A DNA stretch of 64,000 bases from Kitasatospora sp. NBC_01266 (GCF_036242395.1 NZ_CP108458.1:2046001-2110000), one strand, 5' to 3'. Numbered from the stretch's first letter, positions 26,583 through 35,146 are shown. Made by a program: numbers and translations. The notes: generated by a model not told the origin, from the letters alone.

Positions 26583-27620
26583 TCAGCCGGACCTGGCCAG
26601 CAGCGTCCACGGCTCGGGGCTGGCCAGCGCGAGGCGGGGCTTCTGCGCCGCCCAGTAGCGGACCGAGGCCGCCATCACCTGCGCCGGGTCCTCGACCGTC
26701 CGGGTGGGCTCGAAGGGCTCGGTCATGCTGGTGTAGCTCTGGAACATGGCGAGCAGCTTCACCGCCTGGCTCTGGAAGGGCGACAGGTACTGGTCGGCGA
26801 GCGGCCGGAAGAAGCGGTCCCAACTGTCGCCGGAGACCATCGGCGGGCGTTCGATGGGTGCCACGCCCTGGGCGGCCCGGCACTCGTTGAGGGTGTCGCA
26901 GATGACCGCGACCAGCGCGTCGAGGGTCAGGCAGGCACGGCCGGCGGCGACCACCTCGGTGCGCGGGTGCGCCGGGGGCACACCGAGCGCGGCCGTCGCG
27001 ATCACCTCGGCGACCTCGTCCACCGGGCTGATCTCGGCGTAGCCGGCCGGGTCGCCGACCACCACGGCGGCCAGCCCGGAGACCAGCGCCTGCAGCAGCG
27101 TGTAGGGGCCGGAGAAGCGGGCGATCTCGCCGCTGCCGCGCCGGCCGACCACCAGCGGCGGGCGGACCAGCGTCAGCGGGCCGGGGTGCTCGGCGCGCGC
27201 CACCGCCTCGCAGGTCGCCTTGGACCACTCGTATCCGTTGCGGTAGCCCTCGAACTCGGCGCCGCGCAGGTCCTCGGGGTTGCGCACGCCGCCGACGTAG
27301 GCGGTGGAGACCTGGATCAGGTGGGTGTCGCGGTCGGCGAGGCCGATCACCGCCCGCAGCGGTTCGATGTTGGCGGCCACCGCCTCCTCGCGCCCCAGCG
27401 TCCAGCGGGTGCTGGCCGCTGCGTGCACGATCACGTCCCAGTGGCCGGCGAGGGCGGCGGGCGGCGGCTGCTCGCCGATCCGCCAGCGCACCAGGGAGTC
27501 CTCCTCGGCCCGCCGGGCCACCCGGACCAGGGTGTGCTCGCGGTGGCGGCCGGCGGCGCGCAGCCGCTGCGCGACTTCGGTGCCGATCACTCCGGTCGCG
27601 CCGGTGAGAAGGACTCGCAT
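26583..27620 (-). CDS. Thioester-reductase-like extended SDR (NAD_binding_4 type)
   Basis: A 345-residue NAD(P)-dependent reductase. It shows LLTGATGVIGTEVAQRL, VHAAASTRWTLGREEA, QVSTAYVGGVRN and NGYEWSKATCEAVA (YxxxK), followed by LVRPPLVVGRRGSG. This is the pattern of thioester-reductase domains and fatty acyl reductases rather than sugar epimerases. Such enzymes release an acyl-ACP or acyl-CoA as an aldehyde or alcohol. ATG 27620 follows GGAG. It is the last gene of the minus-strand operon containing the ketosynthase, ACP and aminotransferase, so an aldehyde for transamination is the natural product. That is inferred. Confidence 0.8.
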   Translation of the reverse strand: MRVLLTGATGVIGTEVAQRLRAAGRHREHTLVRVARRAEEDSLVRWRIGEQPPPAALAGHWDVIVHAAASTRWTLGREEAVAANIEPLRAVIGLADRDTHLIQVSTAYVGGVRNPEDLRGAEFEGYRNGYEWSKATCEAVARAEHPGPLTLVRPPLVVGRRGSGEIARFSGPYTLLQALVSGLAAVVVGDPAGYAEISPVDEVAEVIATAALGVPPAHPRTEVVAAGRACLTLDALVAVICDTLNECRAAQGVAPIERPPMVSGDSWDRFFRPLADQYLSPFQSQAVKLLAMFQSYTSMTEPFEPTRTVEDPAQVMAASVRYWAAQKPRLALASPEPWTLLARSG

Positions 27621-27650
27621 GGCTCCGCCTGTTCGTCTCGGTCGGTGATG

Positions 27651-27698
27651 GGCAAGGGCGGTGGTGGGCAAGGGCGGTGTTAGGCAAGGGCGGTGGTG
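27651..27698. repeat. Three tandem 16-bp repeats
   Basis: Units GGCAAGGGCGGTGGTG occur at 27651-27666 and 27683-27698, with a three-base variant between. They lie between the SDR start and the ketosynthase stop, in a G-rich spacer that continues as GGTCGGGG-type runs to about 27770. They could affect read-through into the SDR gene, or be neutral slippage. Confidence 0.75.
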
Positions 27699-27773
27699 GG
27701 CCGGGTCAGCGGTGGTCGGGGTCGGGGTCGGGCGGGTGCTCGGGGCCGGGCAGGTGGGCGGGTCCGGTGGTGG

Positions 27774-29021
27774 TCATGGTGCGGGGGCCAGCACCAGGCA
27801 GGCGTTCTGGCCGCCGAAGCCGAAGGAGTTGGAGAGCACATGGGCCGCCCCGATGGCGCGCGGCGCACCGCCGACCAGGTCCACCAGGTCGGCCTCCGGG
27901 CTGCCGATGAGGTTGGCGACCGGCGGCACCGTGCCGCGCGCGGCGCAGCGCAGCGCGAGCGCGGCCTCCAACGCGCCCGAGCCGCCGATCAGATGGCCGG
28001 TGACGCCCTTGACGGCGGTGACCGGAGGTGGTGCACCGTCGAAGCAGTGGTGGATCGCCCGGGCCTCCGCGCGGTCGTTGAGCACCGTCGAGGTCCCGTG
28101 GGCGTTGACGTGGCCGATGTCCGCCGGGGCGAGTCCGGCGTCGGCGATGGCCTGCCGCATGCAGCGGGCCGCGACCTCGCCGTTCTCGTGCGGGGCGACG
28201 ATGTGGAAGGCGTCGCAGTTCTCGGCGTAGCCGGCGATCTCACCGTGGATCACCGCGCCACGGGCGCGGGCCGCCTCCCAGCGTTCGAGGACCAGGACGG
28301 CCGCGCCCTCCGCCATCACGAACCCGTCCCGGTCCGCGTCGAACGGCCGGCTGGCCAGCGCGGGGTCGCCGTTCCTGGTGGACATCGCCCGCATCCGGGC
28401 GAAGGCCCCCATCACCACGGTGGTGACCGCCGAGTCGACCCCGCCGGCCACCGCCACGTCGAGTTCGCCGTAGCGGATCTTCCGGGACGCCTCACCCAGC
28501 GCGGTGCTGCCGCTCGCGCAGGCGCTGGAGTAGGTGGTGCAGGCGCCCTGGAAGCCGTAGCGCAGCGCCAGTCGGCAGGCCGGCGAGTTGGCCATGGTGC
28601 GCGGCACCGTGTGCACGGGCATGTCGCGCGGCCGGTCCGCGTGGCTGATCGTGACGGCTTCCATGCTCGGCAGGCCGCCGATCCCGGTGCCGATCTGCAC
28701 GCCCACCCGGTCGAGCCGCTGGTCGGCGGGCAGTTCGGCCTCGGCGAGGGCGTCCGCCGCCGCGCAGAGCAGCAGTTGGGTGGTCCGGTCGATCTGGCGG
28801 GACTCGCGGCGGGTCAGGTAGGCGTCCAGGTCGAACGGCGGGACCAGGCAGGCGAAGTGCACCGGCAGGTCCTGCTCGACCAGCCGCTCGAGGCGGGTCG
28901 CGGTGGATCTGGCGGCCAGCAGCGTGGCGAACGCGGCGTCGAGGTCGTTGCCCGCCGGGGACTTCAGGCCGATCCCGGTGACGGCGACCCGGTGCCCGCC
29001 CGAGGGATGCCGCCCGCTCAC
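27774..29021 (-). CDS. Beta-ketoacyl-ACP synthase (KS, FabF-type)
   Basis: A 415-residue condensing enzyme with an intact Cys-His-His set: TTYSSACASGSTA (Cys 168), VNAHGTSTVLND and GVTGHLIGGSGALEA. The N-terminus RVAVTGIGLKSPAGND and the C-terminal SNSFGFGGQNACLVL are standard. It lacks an acyltransferase domain and a chain-length-factor partner, so it extends an ACP-bound chain using malonyl-ACP from elsewhere. The GTG start at 29021 overlaps the ACP stop (GTGA), coupling the two. The KS may act once or iteratively; chain length cannot be read from sequence. Confidence 0.9.
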   Translation of the reverse strand: MSGRHPSGGHRVAVTGIGLKSPAGNDLDAAFATLLAARSTATRLERLVEQDLPVHFACLVPPFDLDAYLTRRESRQIDRTTQLLLCAAADALAEAELPADQRLDRVGVQIGTGIGGLPSMEAVTISHADRPRDMPVHTVPRTMANSPACRLALRYGFQGACTTYSSACASGSTALGEASRKIRYGELDVAVAGGVDSAVTTVVMGAFARMRAMSTRNGDPALASRPFDADRDGFVMAEGAAVLVLERWEAARARGAVIHGEIAGYAENCDAFHIVAPHENGEVAARCMRQAIADAGLAPADIGHVNAHGTSTVLNDRAEARAIHHCFDGAPPPVTAVKGVTGHLIGGSGALEAALALRCAARGTVPPVANLIGSPEADLVDLVGGAPRAIGAAHVLSNSFGFGGQNACLVLAPAP

Positions 29022-29272
29022 CGGGGTCCCGCCAGCCGGATCTGCAGCAGATCGATCGCGTGGCCCACGTTCTGAGCTGCCGTCAGATCCTGCAGCTCGA
29101 TCCGCAGTTTCAGGCTGCGTTCCAACCTGGCCCCGATCTCCATGAGTTCCAGGCTGTCGATCCCGTAGTCGTCCAGCAGGCTGGTCCTCTCGTGCACCTC
29201 GTCGGGCTCGGTCCCGAGCACGTCCGAGATGACCGTCCTGACCGTTTCGGCCAGTTCCTCGCGAGTGGGCAT
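29018..29272 (-). CDS. Acyl carrier protein
   Basis: An 84-residue stand-alone ACP with the phosphopantetheine serine in DDYGIDSLELMEIG (Ser 40). The ATG at 29272 follows GGAAGGA by about eight bases. Its stop overlaps the ketosynthase start and the aminotransferase stop lies 47 bases upstream. It would carry the growing chain for the ketosynthase and be the substrate of the thioester-reductase-like SDR. Confidence 0.92.
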   Translation of the reverse strand: MPTREELAETVRTVISDVLGTEPDEVHERTSLLDDYGIDSLELMEIGARLERSLKLRIELQDLTAAQNVGHAIDLLQIRLAGPR

Positions 29273-29319
29273 GTCGTCGTTCCTTCCGCCGCGTTCTGCG
29301 GCAGTTCCGCCGGGTGGCG

Positions 29320-30591
29320 TCAACCAGCACTTGCGGCCGGCACGGTGCGCTCGGCCACCTCGATCGCGGTGTCCAGGATCTCGGCCGCCCGCGCGATGTC
29401 GGCCGCCGTGCTGACCAGTGGGGGCAGCAGGCGCACGGTGGTGGGGCGGCCCAGGCAGGGCGAGACCAGCAGTCCGGCGCCGGCCAGCTCCATCACCACC
29501 CAACCCGCGGCCTGCGGCGAGCTGAAGTCGATCCCGCGCAGCAGCCCGCGACCGCGCACCTCGCGCACCACGCCCGGGTGGCGTTCGCGCAGCCCGTCCA
29601 GTGCCCCGTCCAGCAGCCCGGACAGCACCCGGCCGTGGTCGGCCAGTTGCTCGATCGCGGGCAGCACCTCCGGCAGCACCGCGCAGGCCAGCGGGTGGCC
29701 GCCGAAGGTGGCGGAGTGCAGGAACGGGTCGGCGGCCAGCGGGGCGTACATCCGCTCGGTGCAGAGCAGCGCCGACAGCGGGAGCACGCCCCCGCCCAGC
29801 GGCTTGCCGAAGAGCACCGCGTCCACGGGCAGGCCGTCGGCGAGCGCGACCGAGCGTGCTCCGCACCGGCGCAGCCCGCACTGGATCTCGTCGGCGATCA
29901 CGAAGGTGCCGTGCCGGGCGGCGTCCGCGCACCACTGCCGCAGCACCTCGGTGGCCAGCGGCACGGCGCCGTTCTCGCCCTGCACCGGTTCGAAGACGAC
30001 GGCGGCCACCTGGCCGCCCGCCACCTCGCGCAGCACCGCCTGCGGATCCTGGGGGTCGAGGTGGACCACGTCCGTCAGGCAGCCGAGCAGGCCGACCCGG
30101 TAGAGCGGGCTGTGGGTCAGCGCGAGGGCGCCGAGCGACTTGCCGTGGAAGCCGCCGCGGACCGCCAGCACCCGCCCGCGCCCGGTGGCCAGCCGGGCCA
30201 GCTTGACGGCCACCTCCACCACGTCGGCGCCGTTCAGCCCGAAGTAGACCTTCGGCAGCGCATCGCCCAGGTACCCGGAGAGGCAGGCGGCGGCCCGGGC
30301 CGCGACCGGATTGGCCAGACTCCGGGTGGAGGTCGGCATGGTGTCGAGCTGCCGGCGGACCGCCGCGACCGCGGCCGGGTGGCGGTGCCCGAGCAGGGTG
30401 ACGGCGTAGGAGCCGAAGTCGAGCACGGTGCGGCCGTCGGAGAGCGTCACCCGGCAGCCCTCGGCGCGCTCCTCCACCGCGCCGCGCCCGGCGAAGTTCC
30501 CGGTCAGCGCGAGCTTCGGGGAGAGGTGGCGGCGCAGTTGGTCGAAGGCCTCGGCGGCATCGGCGTGGCCGGCGCGCGATGTGCCGCTCAC
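29320..30591 (-). CDS. Class III PLP-dependent aminotransferase
   Basis: A 423-residue enzyme of the ornithine/4-aminobutyrate aminotransferase fold. Marks are FGLNGADVVEVAVKLAR, RGGFHGKSLGALALTH, VIADEIQCG (Asp 234, ring nitrogen), VLFGKPLGGG (PLP Lys 263) and the phosphate-side HSATFGGHPLACA. Class III enzymes often accept omega-amines and aldehydes, so it could turn an acyl-derived aldehyde into a terminal amine. The GTG start overlaps the stop of the SRPBCC gene (GTGA). The amino donor and substrate are unknown. Confidence 0.9.
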   Translation of the reverse strand: MSGTSRAGHADAAEAFDQLRRHLSPKLALTGNFAGRGAVEERAEGCRVTLSDGRTVLDFGSYAVTLLGHRHPAAVAAVRRQLDTMPTSTRSLANPVAARAAACLSGYLGDALPKVYFGLNGADVVEVAVKLARLATGRGRVLAVRGGFHGKSLGALALTHSPLYRVGLLGCLTDVVHLDPQDPQAVLREVAGGQVAAVVFEPVQGENGAVPLATEVLRQWCADAARHGTFVIADEIQCGLRRCGARSVALADGLPVDAVLFGKPLGGGVLPLSALLCTERMYAPLAADPFLHSATFGGHPLACAVLPEVLPAIEQLADHGRVLSGLLDGALDGLRERHPGVVREVRGRGLLRGIDFSSPQAAGWVVMELAGAGLLVSPCLGRPTTVRLLPPLVSTAADIARAAEILDTAIEVAERTVPAASAG

Positions 30592-31148
30592 CGGACGGCC
30601 TCCGGCTCGGCCGGCTGGCGAGCGGGCAGCTGCTGGTCGGCCCCCTGCTGATCGGGCAGCTGCTGGTCGGGCAGTTGCTGGTCGGCTGTCTGCTGGTCGG
30701 GCAGCCGCCGCTCCAGCAGCCGCTGCTCGAGGGCTGCGAGCATCTGGGCGGCGCTCTCCCGCAGGGCGTCCGCCGCCACCGGGTTGAGCATCTCGGCGAG
30801 CAGCGGGATGCCGATGTCGAAGTCGACGTGCAGCGAGACCGTGCTGCCGCCCGAGGGCTCGGCCGCCACCGCCCAGTGGCCGACGAACTCCCCCAGGTCG
30901 CCGCTGATCTGCTCGAAGTCGAAGCGGCGCGCCTGCCGGTCGATCACCTCGGTCTCGGTCCAGCGCAGGACCGAGCCCTTGAGCCGGACCGACCAGGCGG
31001 TGGTCCGGTGGCTGTCGTCGCGCTGCTCGACGATCTCGACCGAGTCGACGCTCTCCATGCAGTCCGGGTAGCTCAACACGTCCACCACCGCCGCCCAGGC
31101 GTCCTCGGGCGGCACCCCGATCCGCAGATCCACTTCAACGCGTGGCAT
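30588..31148 (-). CDS. SRPBCC (START/polyketide cyclase-like) protein
   Basis: A 186-residue protein. The first 145 residues match the coenzyme-Q-binding/START-like fold: MPRVEVDLRIGVPPEDAWAAV, YPDCMESVDSVEIVE, then WTETEVIDRQARRFDF and EFVGHWAV. The C-terminus is a tail of repeated DQQ/LPDQQ units encoded by a short tandem repeat (about 30605-30705). The ATG start at 31148 lies 14 bases inside the preceding gene. Such proteins bind lipids or polyketides and may cyclise or dehydrate intermediates. The role here is open. Confidence 0.8.
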   Translation of the reverse strand: MPRVEVDLRIGVPPEDAWAAVVDVLSYPDCMESVDSVEIVEQRDDSHRTTAWSVRLKGSVLRWTETEVIDRQARRFDFEQISGDLGEFVGHWAVAAEPSGGSTVSLHVDFDIGIPLLAEMLNPVAADALRESAAQMLAALEQRLLERRLPDQQTADQQLPDQQLPDQQGADQQLPARQPAEPEAVR

Positions 31149-32385
31149 GACGCGACCTCTCTTCATGGCGTTCGGCTTCGGGACCTGCGGGCTCGGGACG
31201 TGCGGGCTCGGGAGGTCCAGGTGCCGCAGCGTGCGGTCGCAGCGCCTCGGCGAGCGCGGCGGACAGCGCCCGTGGCAGCAGCCGCCGCAGCACCGCGCGC
31301 GGCAGCGGGCGGACATGGGTCATCGCGTACCACTGCTCGACCAGCTCGCAGCCGAGTTCGAGCTTGGGCTGGTACGCGGTCTGGGCGAACCGGATGCGCC
31401 GGCAGCCGGTGGCCATCGCGAGCCGGATCGCCGCGTAGTGCACGTTGTGGTAGAGCCTGGCCTCGTGTGCGAGGCGGTAGTCCAGGCCGATCCGGGCGCC
31501 GGTCGCCCCCGAGCCCGCGAAGAGGCAGAGCAGGAAGGCGACCGGCCGCTCCCCCTCGAAGCAGACGACCAGGCGCCGGCGCAGGTCGACCCCGCCCTGC
31601 ACGGCGGCCAGGAAGGAGGCGTCGAGCAGGTCGAGCGTCTGGTCGGCCCGGTCCATCACCTGCCGGTAGAGGGCGAGGAGTTGCGGCAGCAGGTGCTGGA
31701 AGTCGTCGAGCACCTCGATCCGCAGCTCGCTCCTGGCCTCGAACTTGCGGATCTTGCTGCGGGCGTTGCGCCGCGGCTTGGCCGGCAGCGCGGCCAGGTA
31801 GTCCTCGAACGAGCCGCTCTCCAGCGGGAGTTCGGTGTCCGGCAGGCTCGGCAGGAAGAAGAAGTCGGCATCCTGGAGCGCCGTCCGCAACGGGTCCAGA
31901 TCCGCCGGTGCGAAGTCCTTGAAGACCACCGTGCCCAGCCGTTCACGCCGCGCGAAGTCGAGGACCGCCGCCACCAGCAGCCGGCTGGCCTCCTCCCCCA
32001 GCGCACCCGGCGCCAGCACGTGACCCTGCCCCAGCAGGTTGCCGCAGAACAGCATCGGCACCCGCAGCAGCCCGGGGGCCAGTCGGCGCAGCGGCGCGAG
32101 CAGGCGTCGCTCGCGCGGCCCGACCACCCGGTCCAGCCACAGCTCGCGGAACAGGCAGAGCGGTAGCACGGCCGCCAGTACATCGCCTTGACGGATCGTC
32201 AGATAGGAGTAGCCGTCCGGCCCGACCCGGCTGCGCTCGAGCGCGGTGAAGACGCCTCGGGACCACATCGGGTCGTCGGCGGGGGCGAGTTGCTCCCAGA
32301 GGTCGAGCGGCAGTTGCTCGACGCTGCGCAGCAGCTCGACGCGGTACCCGGGTTCGCGCTCGGCGGTGGACTCCGTCGCAGTCAC
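31135..32385 (-). CDS. FemAB/GNAT-like acyl or aminoacyl transferase (BioF2-like)
   Basis: A 416-residue protein with the tandem-GNAT layout of FemAB and CelD/BioF2-like proteins. The second half contains FEDYLAALPAKPRRNARSKI, a common hallmark of the family, followed by EGERPVAFLLCLFAG and GLDYRLAHEARLYHNVHY. The last 50 residues are Pro/Ala/Glu-rich. GTG 32385 is four bases after the upstream stop. Family members move an acyl, acetyl or aminoacyl group (the last from tRNA) onto an amine or hydroxyl. In this operon the acceptor may be an alkyl amine or its hydroxylamine; that is speculation. Confidence 0.75.
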   Translation of the reverse strand: MTATESTAEREPGYRVELLRSVEQLPLDLWEQLAPADDPMWSRGVFTALERSRVGPDGYSYLTIRQGDVLAAVLPLCLFRELWLDRVVGPRERRLLAPLRRLAPGLLRVPMLFCGNLLGQGHVLAPGALGEEASRLLVAAVLDFARRERLGTVVFKDFAPADLDPLRTALQDADFFFLPSLPDTELPLESGSFEDYLAALPAKPRRNARSKIRKFEARSELRIEVLDDFQHLLPQLLALYRQVMDRADQTLDLLDASFLAAVQGGVDLRRRLVVCFEGERPVAFLLCLFAGSGATGARIGLDYRLAHEARLYHNVHYAAIRLAMATGCRRIRFAQTAYQPKLELGCELVEQWYAMTHVRPLPRAVLRRLLPRALSAALAEALRPHAAAPGPPEPARPEPAGPEAERHEERSRHATR

Positions 32386-32389
32386 CGGC

Positions 32390-33520
32390 TCAACCGATCC
32401 GCAGCGGACGGCCGTCCAGGAAGTCCCGCAGCGGGCGGGCCATCCGGCTGCGGGCCGGCGGGTGGAAGGTCAGGCCGACGGCGGCCGAGGCCAGGTACGA
32501 GCCGTCCGGGGAGCCGATGAACGCCATGCCGCCCAGCGCCGCCAGGCAGACCCTGGTGGTGCTGGCGATCGCGTCCTGCGCGGCATAGCGCACGCTCAGC
32601 GCCTGGACCAGCAGCGCTTCGCTCCACTCCTCCTCGGCCATCGCGCGGGCGACGGCCTCGACCGCGAGCATCGCCGCCTCGACCGCGACCAGGTAGGGGG
32701 TCGGATCGTCCTGCTCGCCGCCCCGGCGCCGCAGCGTGCGTTCCACCAGCGCGCTGGCCACTCCCAGGTAGCCGGCCGTCAGCAGCACCTCGAACCAGAG
32801 GAAGCCCGCCACGTTCAGCGCGTCCGGCACGGCGTCGGCGGTGACCTCGGTCGCCATCACCATCGCGGGATCCAACTCGACTTCCTCGAGGATGACTTCG
32901 TCGCTCTCGGCGCCCGCCAGGATCGGTGTTCCCCAGAACGGGCGCACCGTGATCCCCGGCGTGCCGGCCGGGATCAGCGCGATGCCCAGCCGGTCCACGC
33001 CGTCCTCGCCGCGCAGCACCACCGAGGCCGTCAGCAGGTCCATCGAACGGGAGAGGCTGCACGGCATCTTGCTGCCGTTCAGCACGATCCGGTCGCCGCG
33101 CCGCTCGGCGGTGATGTGCGGGCTGAGGATGTTCTGGCCCGGCCGGCCCTCGGCGAACCCCGAGGCCACCAGCATCCGGTCCTTCGCGACGGCCTCCAGC
33201 AGCAGCCCTTCCAGCCCGTTGCCGTACTTGGCGGCCTCGACCAGCCCCGCGATCGAGAAGTGGTGCATGGTGGTGGCCACCGCGAGCGAGGGACAGCGGG
33301 CGCCCACCGCGCGCTGCACCCGGACGGCCTGCAGCGCGCTCGCCCCGGCGCCGGCGTTGGCCGTCGGCACCAGCAGCCCGGGGCCGCCGGCCTCGCGGAA
33401 CGCCTGGATCGCCGGGCTCGGCGACTGCTCCAACTCCGCCAGCGGGTACCGCGCGAGGGCCTGGTCCAGGCCGGGCATGAGCTCTTCGAGTGCGGCGCGT
33501 TCGCGATGCAGGAAGTTCAC
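32390..33520 (-). CDS. Acyl-CoA dehydrogenase-family protein
   Basis: A 376-residue flavoprotein-like member of the ACAD superfamily. It shows ASGFAEGRPGQNILSP, IVLNGSKMPCSLSRSMDLL and the helical C-domain with LAALGGMAFIGSPDGSYLAS. The usual catalytic YEGT-type glutamate stretch near the C-terminus is replaced by FHPPARSRM, so it may not be a classical desaturase. It could be an oxygenase, a dehydrogenase using another base, or an ACP-substrate variant. GTG 33520 is the start. It lies four bases upstream of the FemAB-like gene. Confidence 0.78.
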   Translation of the reverse strand: MNFLHRERAALEELMPGLDQALARYPLAELEQSPSPAIQAFREAGGPGLLVPTANAGAGASALQAVRVQRAVGARCPSLAVATTMHHFSIAGLVEAAKYGNGLEGLLLEAVAKDRMLVASGFAEGRPGQNILSPHITAERRGDRIVLNGSKMPCSLSRSMDLLTASVVLRGEDGVDRLGIALIPAGTPGITVRPFWGTPILAGAESDEVILEEVELDPAMVMATEVTADAVPDALNVAGFLWFEVLLTAGYLGVASALVERTLRRRGGEQDDPTPYLVAVEAAMLAVEAVARAMAEEEWSEALLVQALSVRYAAQDAIASTTRVCLAALGGMAFIGSPDGSYLASAAVGLTFHPPARSRMARPLRDFLDGRPLRIG

Positions 33521-33596
33521 CGGGCGGGTCCTTCGGGAAGTGGCTGGGCGGAGCGAGGGCTTGGGCGAACGGGGCGCCAGCGGGCTGGCTCGGGGG

Positions 33597-34904
33597 CTAG
33601 CCCGTGGTGGTCAGCGGCAGGCGGTCGAAGGAACGCAGGGCGGCGGACCCCCGCCGCACCGGTGGTCCGGCCAGGCCGAGCGCCGGGAACCGGGCGAAGA
33701 GCCGTTCGAGCAGCACCACCCCCTCCAGCCGGGCCAGCGCGGCACCGAGGCAGTAGTGCGCGCCCGCGCCGAAGCTGAGCACCCGGACGTCGGGGCGCCG
33801 CACCAGGAACGCGTCCGGGTCCGGATACCGCGCGGGATCGCGGTTCGCGGCGCCGAGCACCACGGTCACGCTGCCGCCCGGCTCGATCGCCACCCCGCCC
33901 ACCTCCAGCGGCCGGGCGGCCAGCCGCTCGGTCATCAGCGCCGGCCCGTCCCACCGCAGCGACTCCTCGACCGCGCCGGGCAGCAGCGCCCGGTCGGCGC
34001 GCAGCAGCGCCAGCTGCTCGGGGTGGGTGAGCAGTGCGAACACCGAGCCACCGAGCAGCCCGACGGTGGTCTCGAAGCCGGCCACGAAGACCAGCAGGAG
34101 CAGGTCCACCAGTTCCCGGTCGGTCAACTCCGCCGCCGCGGGGCCGGCCTGGGCGAGCAGGGTGGAGGCCAGATCCGCGGCGGGCCGCGCCCGCCGCTCG
34201 CGCAGCAGCCCGGTGAAGTACTCGCGCAGGGCCAGCACCGCCTGGTCGGCCAGCTTCCAGTCCGCCGCCGTCCGCACCGGCTCCAGCAGCCGCGCGGCGT
34301 CCCGCCCCAGTTGGTGGAACCGCCCCTGCTCCGCCGCGGGCACGCCGATCAGCCCGCCCACCACGGCGACCGACAGCGGATAGGCCACCAGTTCCTGGAA
34401 GTCGGCCACGCCACCGTCCGAGCCCGCGTCGGCGAACCGGTCGAGCACCGCGTCCACCTGCTCGGCCACGCTCGCCGACAGCGCCGCGATCCGCCGGGCG
34501 CTGAACGCCCTGAACAGCGGCCGACGCAACCGTTCGTGGGCGGCGGCGTTCGTACCGAGGAGGCAGGAGTAGAAGAAGTCCGCGGCGGGGTGCCCCAGCC
34601 AGTCGGGCCGCTTCCGGAGCAGCCAGACGCGGTCGGGTACCACGAAGTCGGGATTGGTCAGGACGGCCTGGCAGTCGGCGAACCGGGTCAGGAAACGGGT
34701 GTCAAGGCCTTCCCGCTGACAGTGGTAGACGGGGGCGGCTTCCCGGAGCAGTGCGAGCGATGCGTAGGGACTGTCGCCGTCCTCCGGCGACAGCGCCGAG
34801 AGCAGGGCGACCTCGGGGCTTGCCGGACTGTCCAGCAGGCTGTGCGCCGGACCATCCACCGGGCTGTTCAATGCGCTCGCTCGCCTTCGCCTGCGGCTGT
34901 GCAT
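33597..34904 (-). CDS. Cytochrome P450
   Basis: A soluble bacterial P450 of about 435 residues. Key parts are the I-helix VFVAGFETTVG, the ExxR helix EESLRWDG, and the heme-binding loop FGAGAHYCLGAALARLE with the axial Cys. ATG 34904 has no strong ribosome site; a TTG at 34871 would remove 11 mostly basic residues and may be the real start. It is the promoter-proximal gene of the minus-strand operon. It probably hydroxylates or otherwise oxidises the acyl-derived product, using a ferredoxin from elsewhere. Confidence 0.9.
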   Translation of the reverse strand: MHSRRRRRASALNSPVDGPAHSLLDSPASPEVALLSALSPEDGDSPYASLALLREAAPVYHCQREGLDTRFLTRFADCQAVLTNPDFVVPDRVWLLRKRPDWLGHPAADFFYSCLLGTNAAAHERLRRPLFRAFSARRIAALSASVAEQVDAVLDRFADAGSDGGVADFQELVAYPLSVAVVGGLIGVPAAEQGRFHQLGRDAARLLEPVRTAADWKLADQAVLALREYFTGLLRERRARPAADLASTLLAQAGPAAAELTDRELVDLLLLVFVAGFETTVGLLGGSVFALLTHPEQLALLRADRALLPGAVEESLRWDGPALMTERLAARPLEVGGVAIEPGGSVTVVLGAANRDPARYPDPDAFLVRRPDVRVLSFGAGAHYCLGAALARLEGVVLLERLFARFPALGLAGPPVRRGSAALRSFDRLPLTTTG

Positions 34905-35095
34905 ACCGAATTCAGCGGACGAGGATCGAGAAGTTCGCCAACGTCCGGATTCACCCTACCCTCAGCCAAGCAGCCTGCACCATGGCACAGTTGATCGAAG
35001 AAAAGGAGTCCCAAAAATACCGGTGCGATAATTCCGGATATCCCTTCCATCTTTTGTACGACTGTTTCTTGGGCACGTGCCGCCGAGACCCCGAG
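34905..35095 (-). promoter_or_regulatory. AT-richer promoter region of the P450-to-SDR operon
   Basis: The bases around 34975-35080 are markedly less GC-rich than their surroundings (for example GAAAAGGAGTCCCAAAAATA). They lie directly upstream of the first operon gene. Around 35018-35044 AATACCGG and CCGGATAT form an imperfect inverted repeat that could be a TetR-type or butyrolactone-receptor site. No start point is assigned. Confidence 0.45.
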
Positions 35096-35146
35096 ACCCC
35101 GCAGGCCCCCCGGCCCGAGCAGTCTCGGGCCGGGGGCCTGCGGGGT
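35096..35146 (-). terminator. Long hairpin terminator after the MMPL gene
   Basis: Arms 35096-35119 and 35124-35146 pair almost perfectly (one bulged C) around a CAGT loop. The hairpin lies 23 bases beyond the MMPL stop and insulates the P450 operon promoter from read-through. Confidence 0.85.

Noticed and set aside
34981..35120. Cys-containing peptide frame (MAQLIEEKESQKYRC...) that looked like a RiPP precursor
   Set aside because: It has no stop before the terminator hairpin, runs on into antisense MMPL sequence, lacks maturation genes nearby, and overlaps the probable P450 operon promoter.
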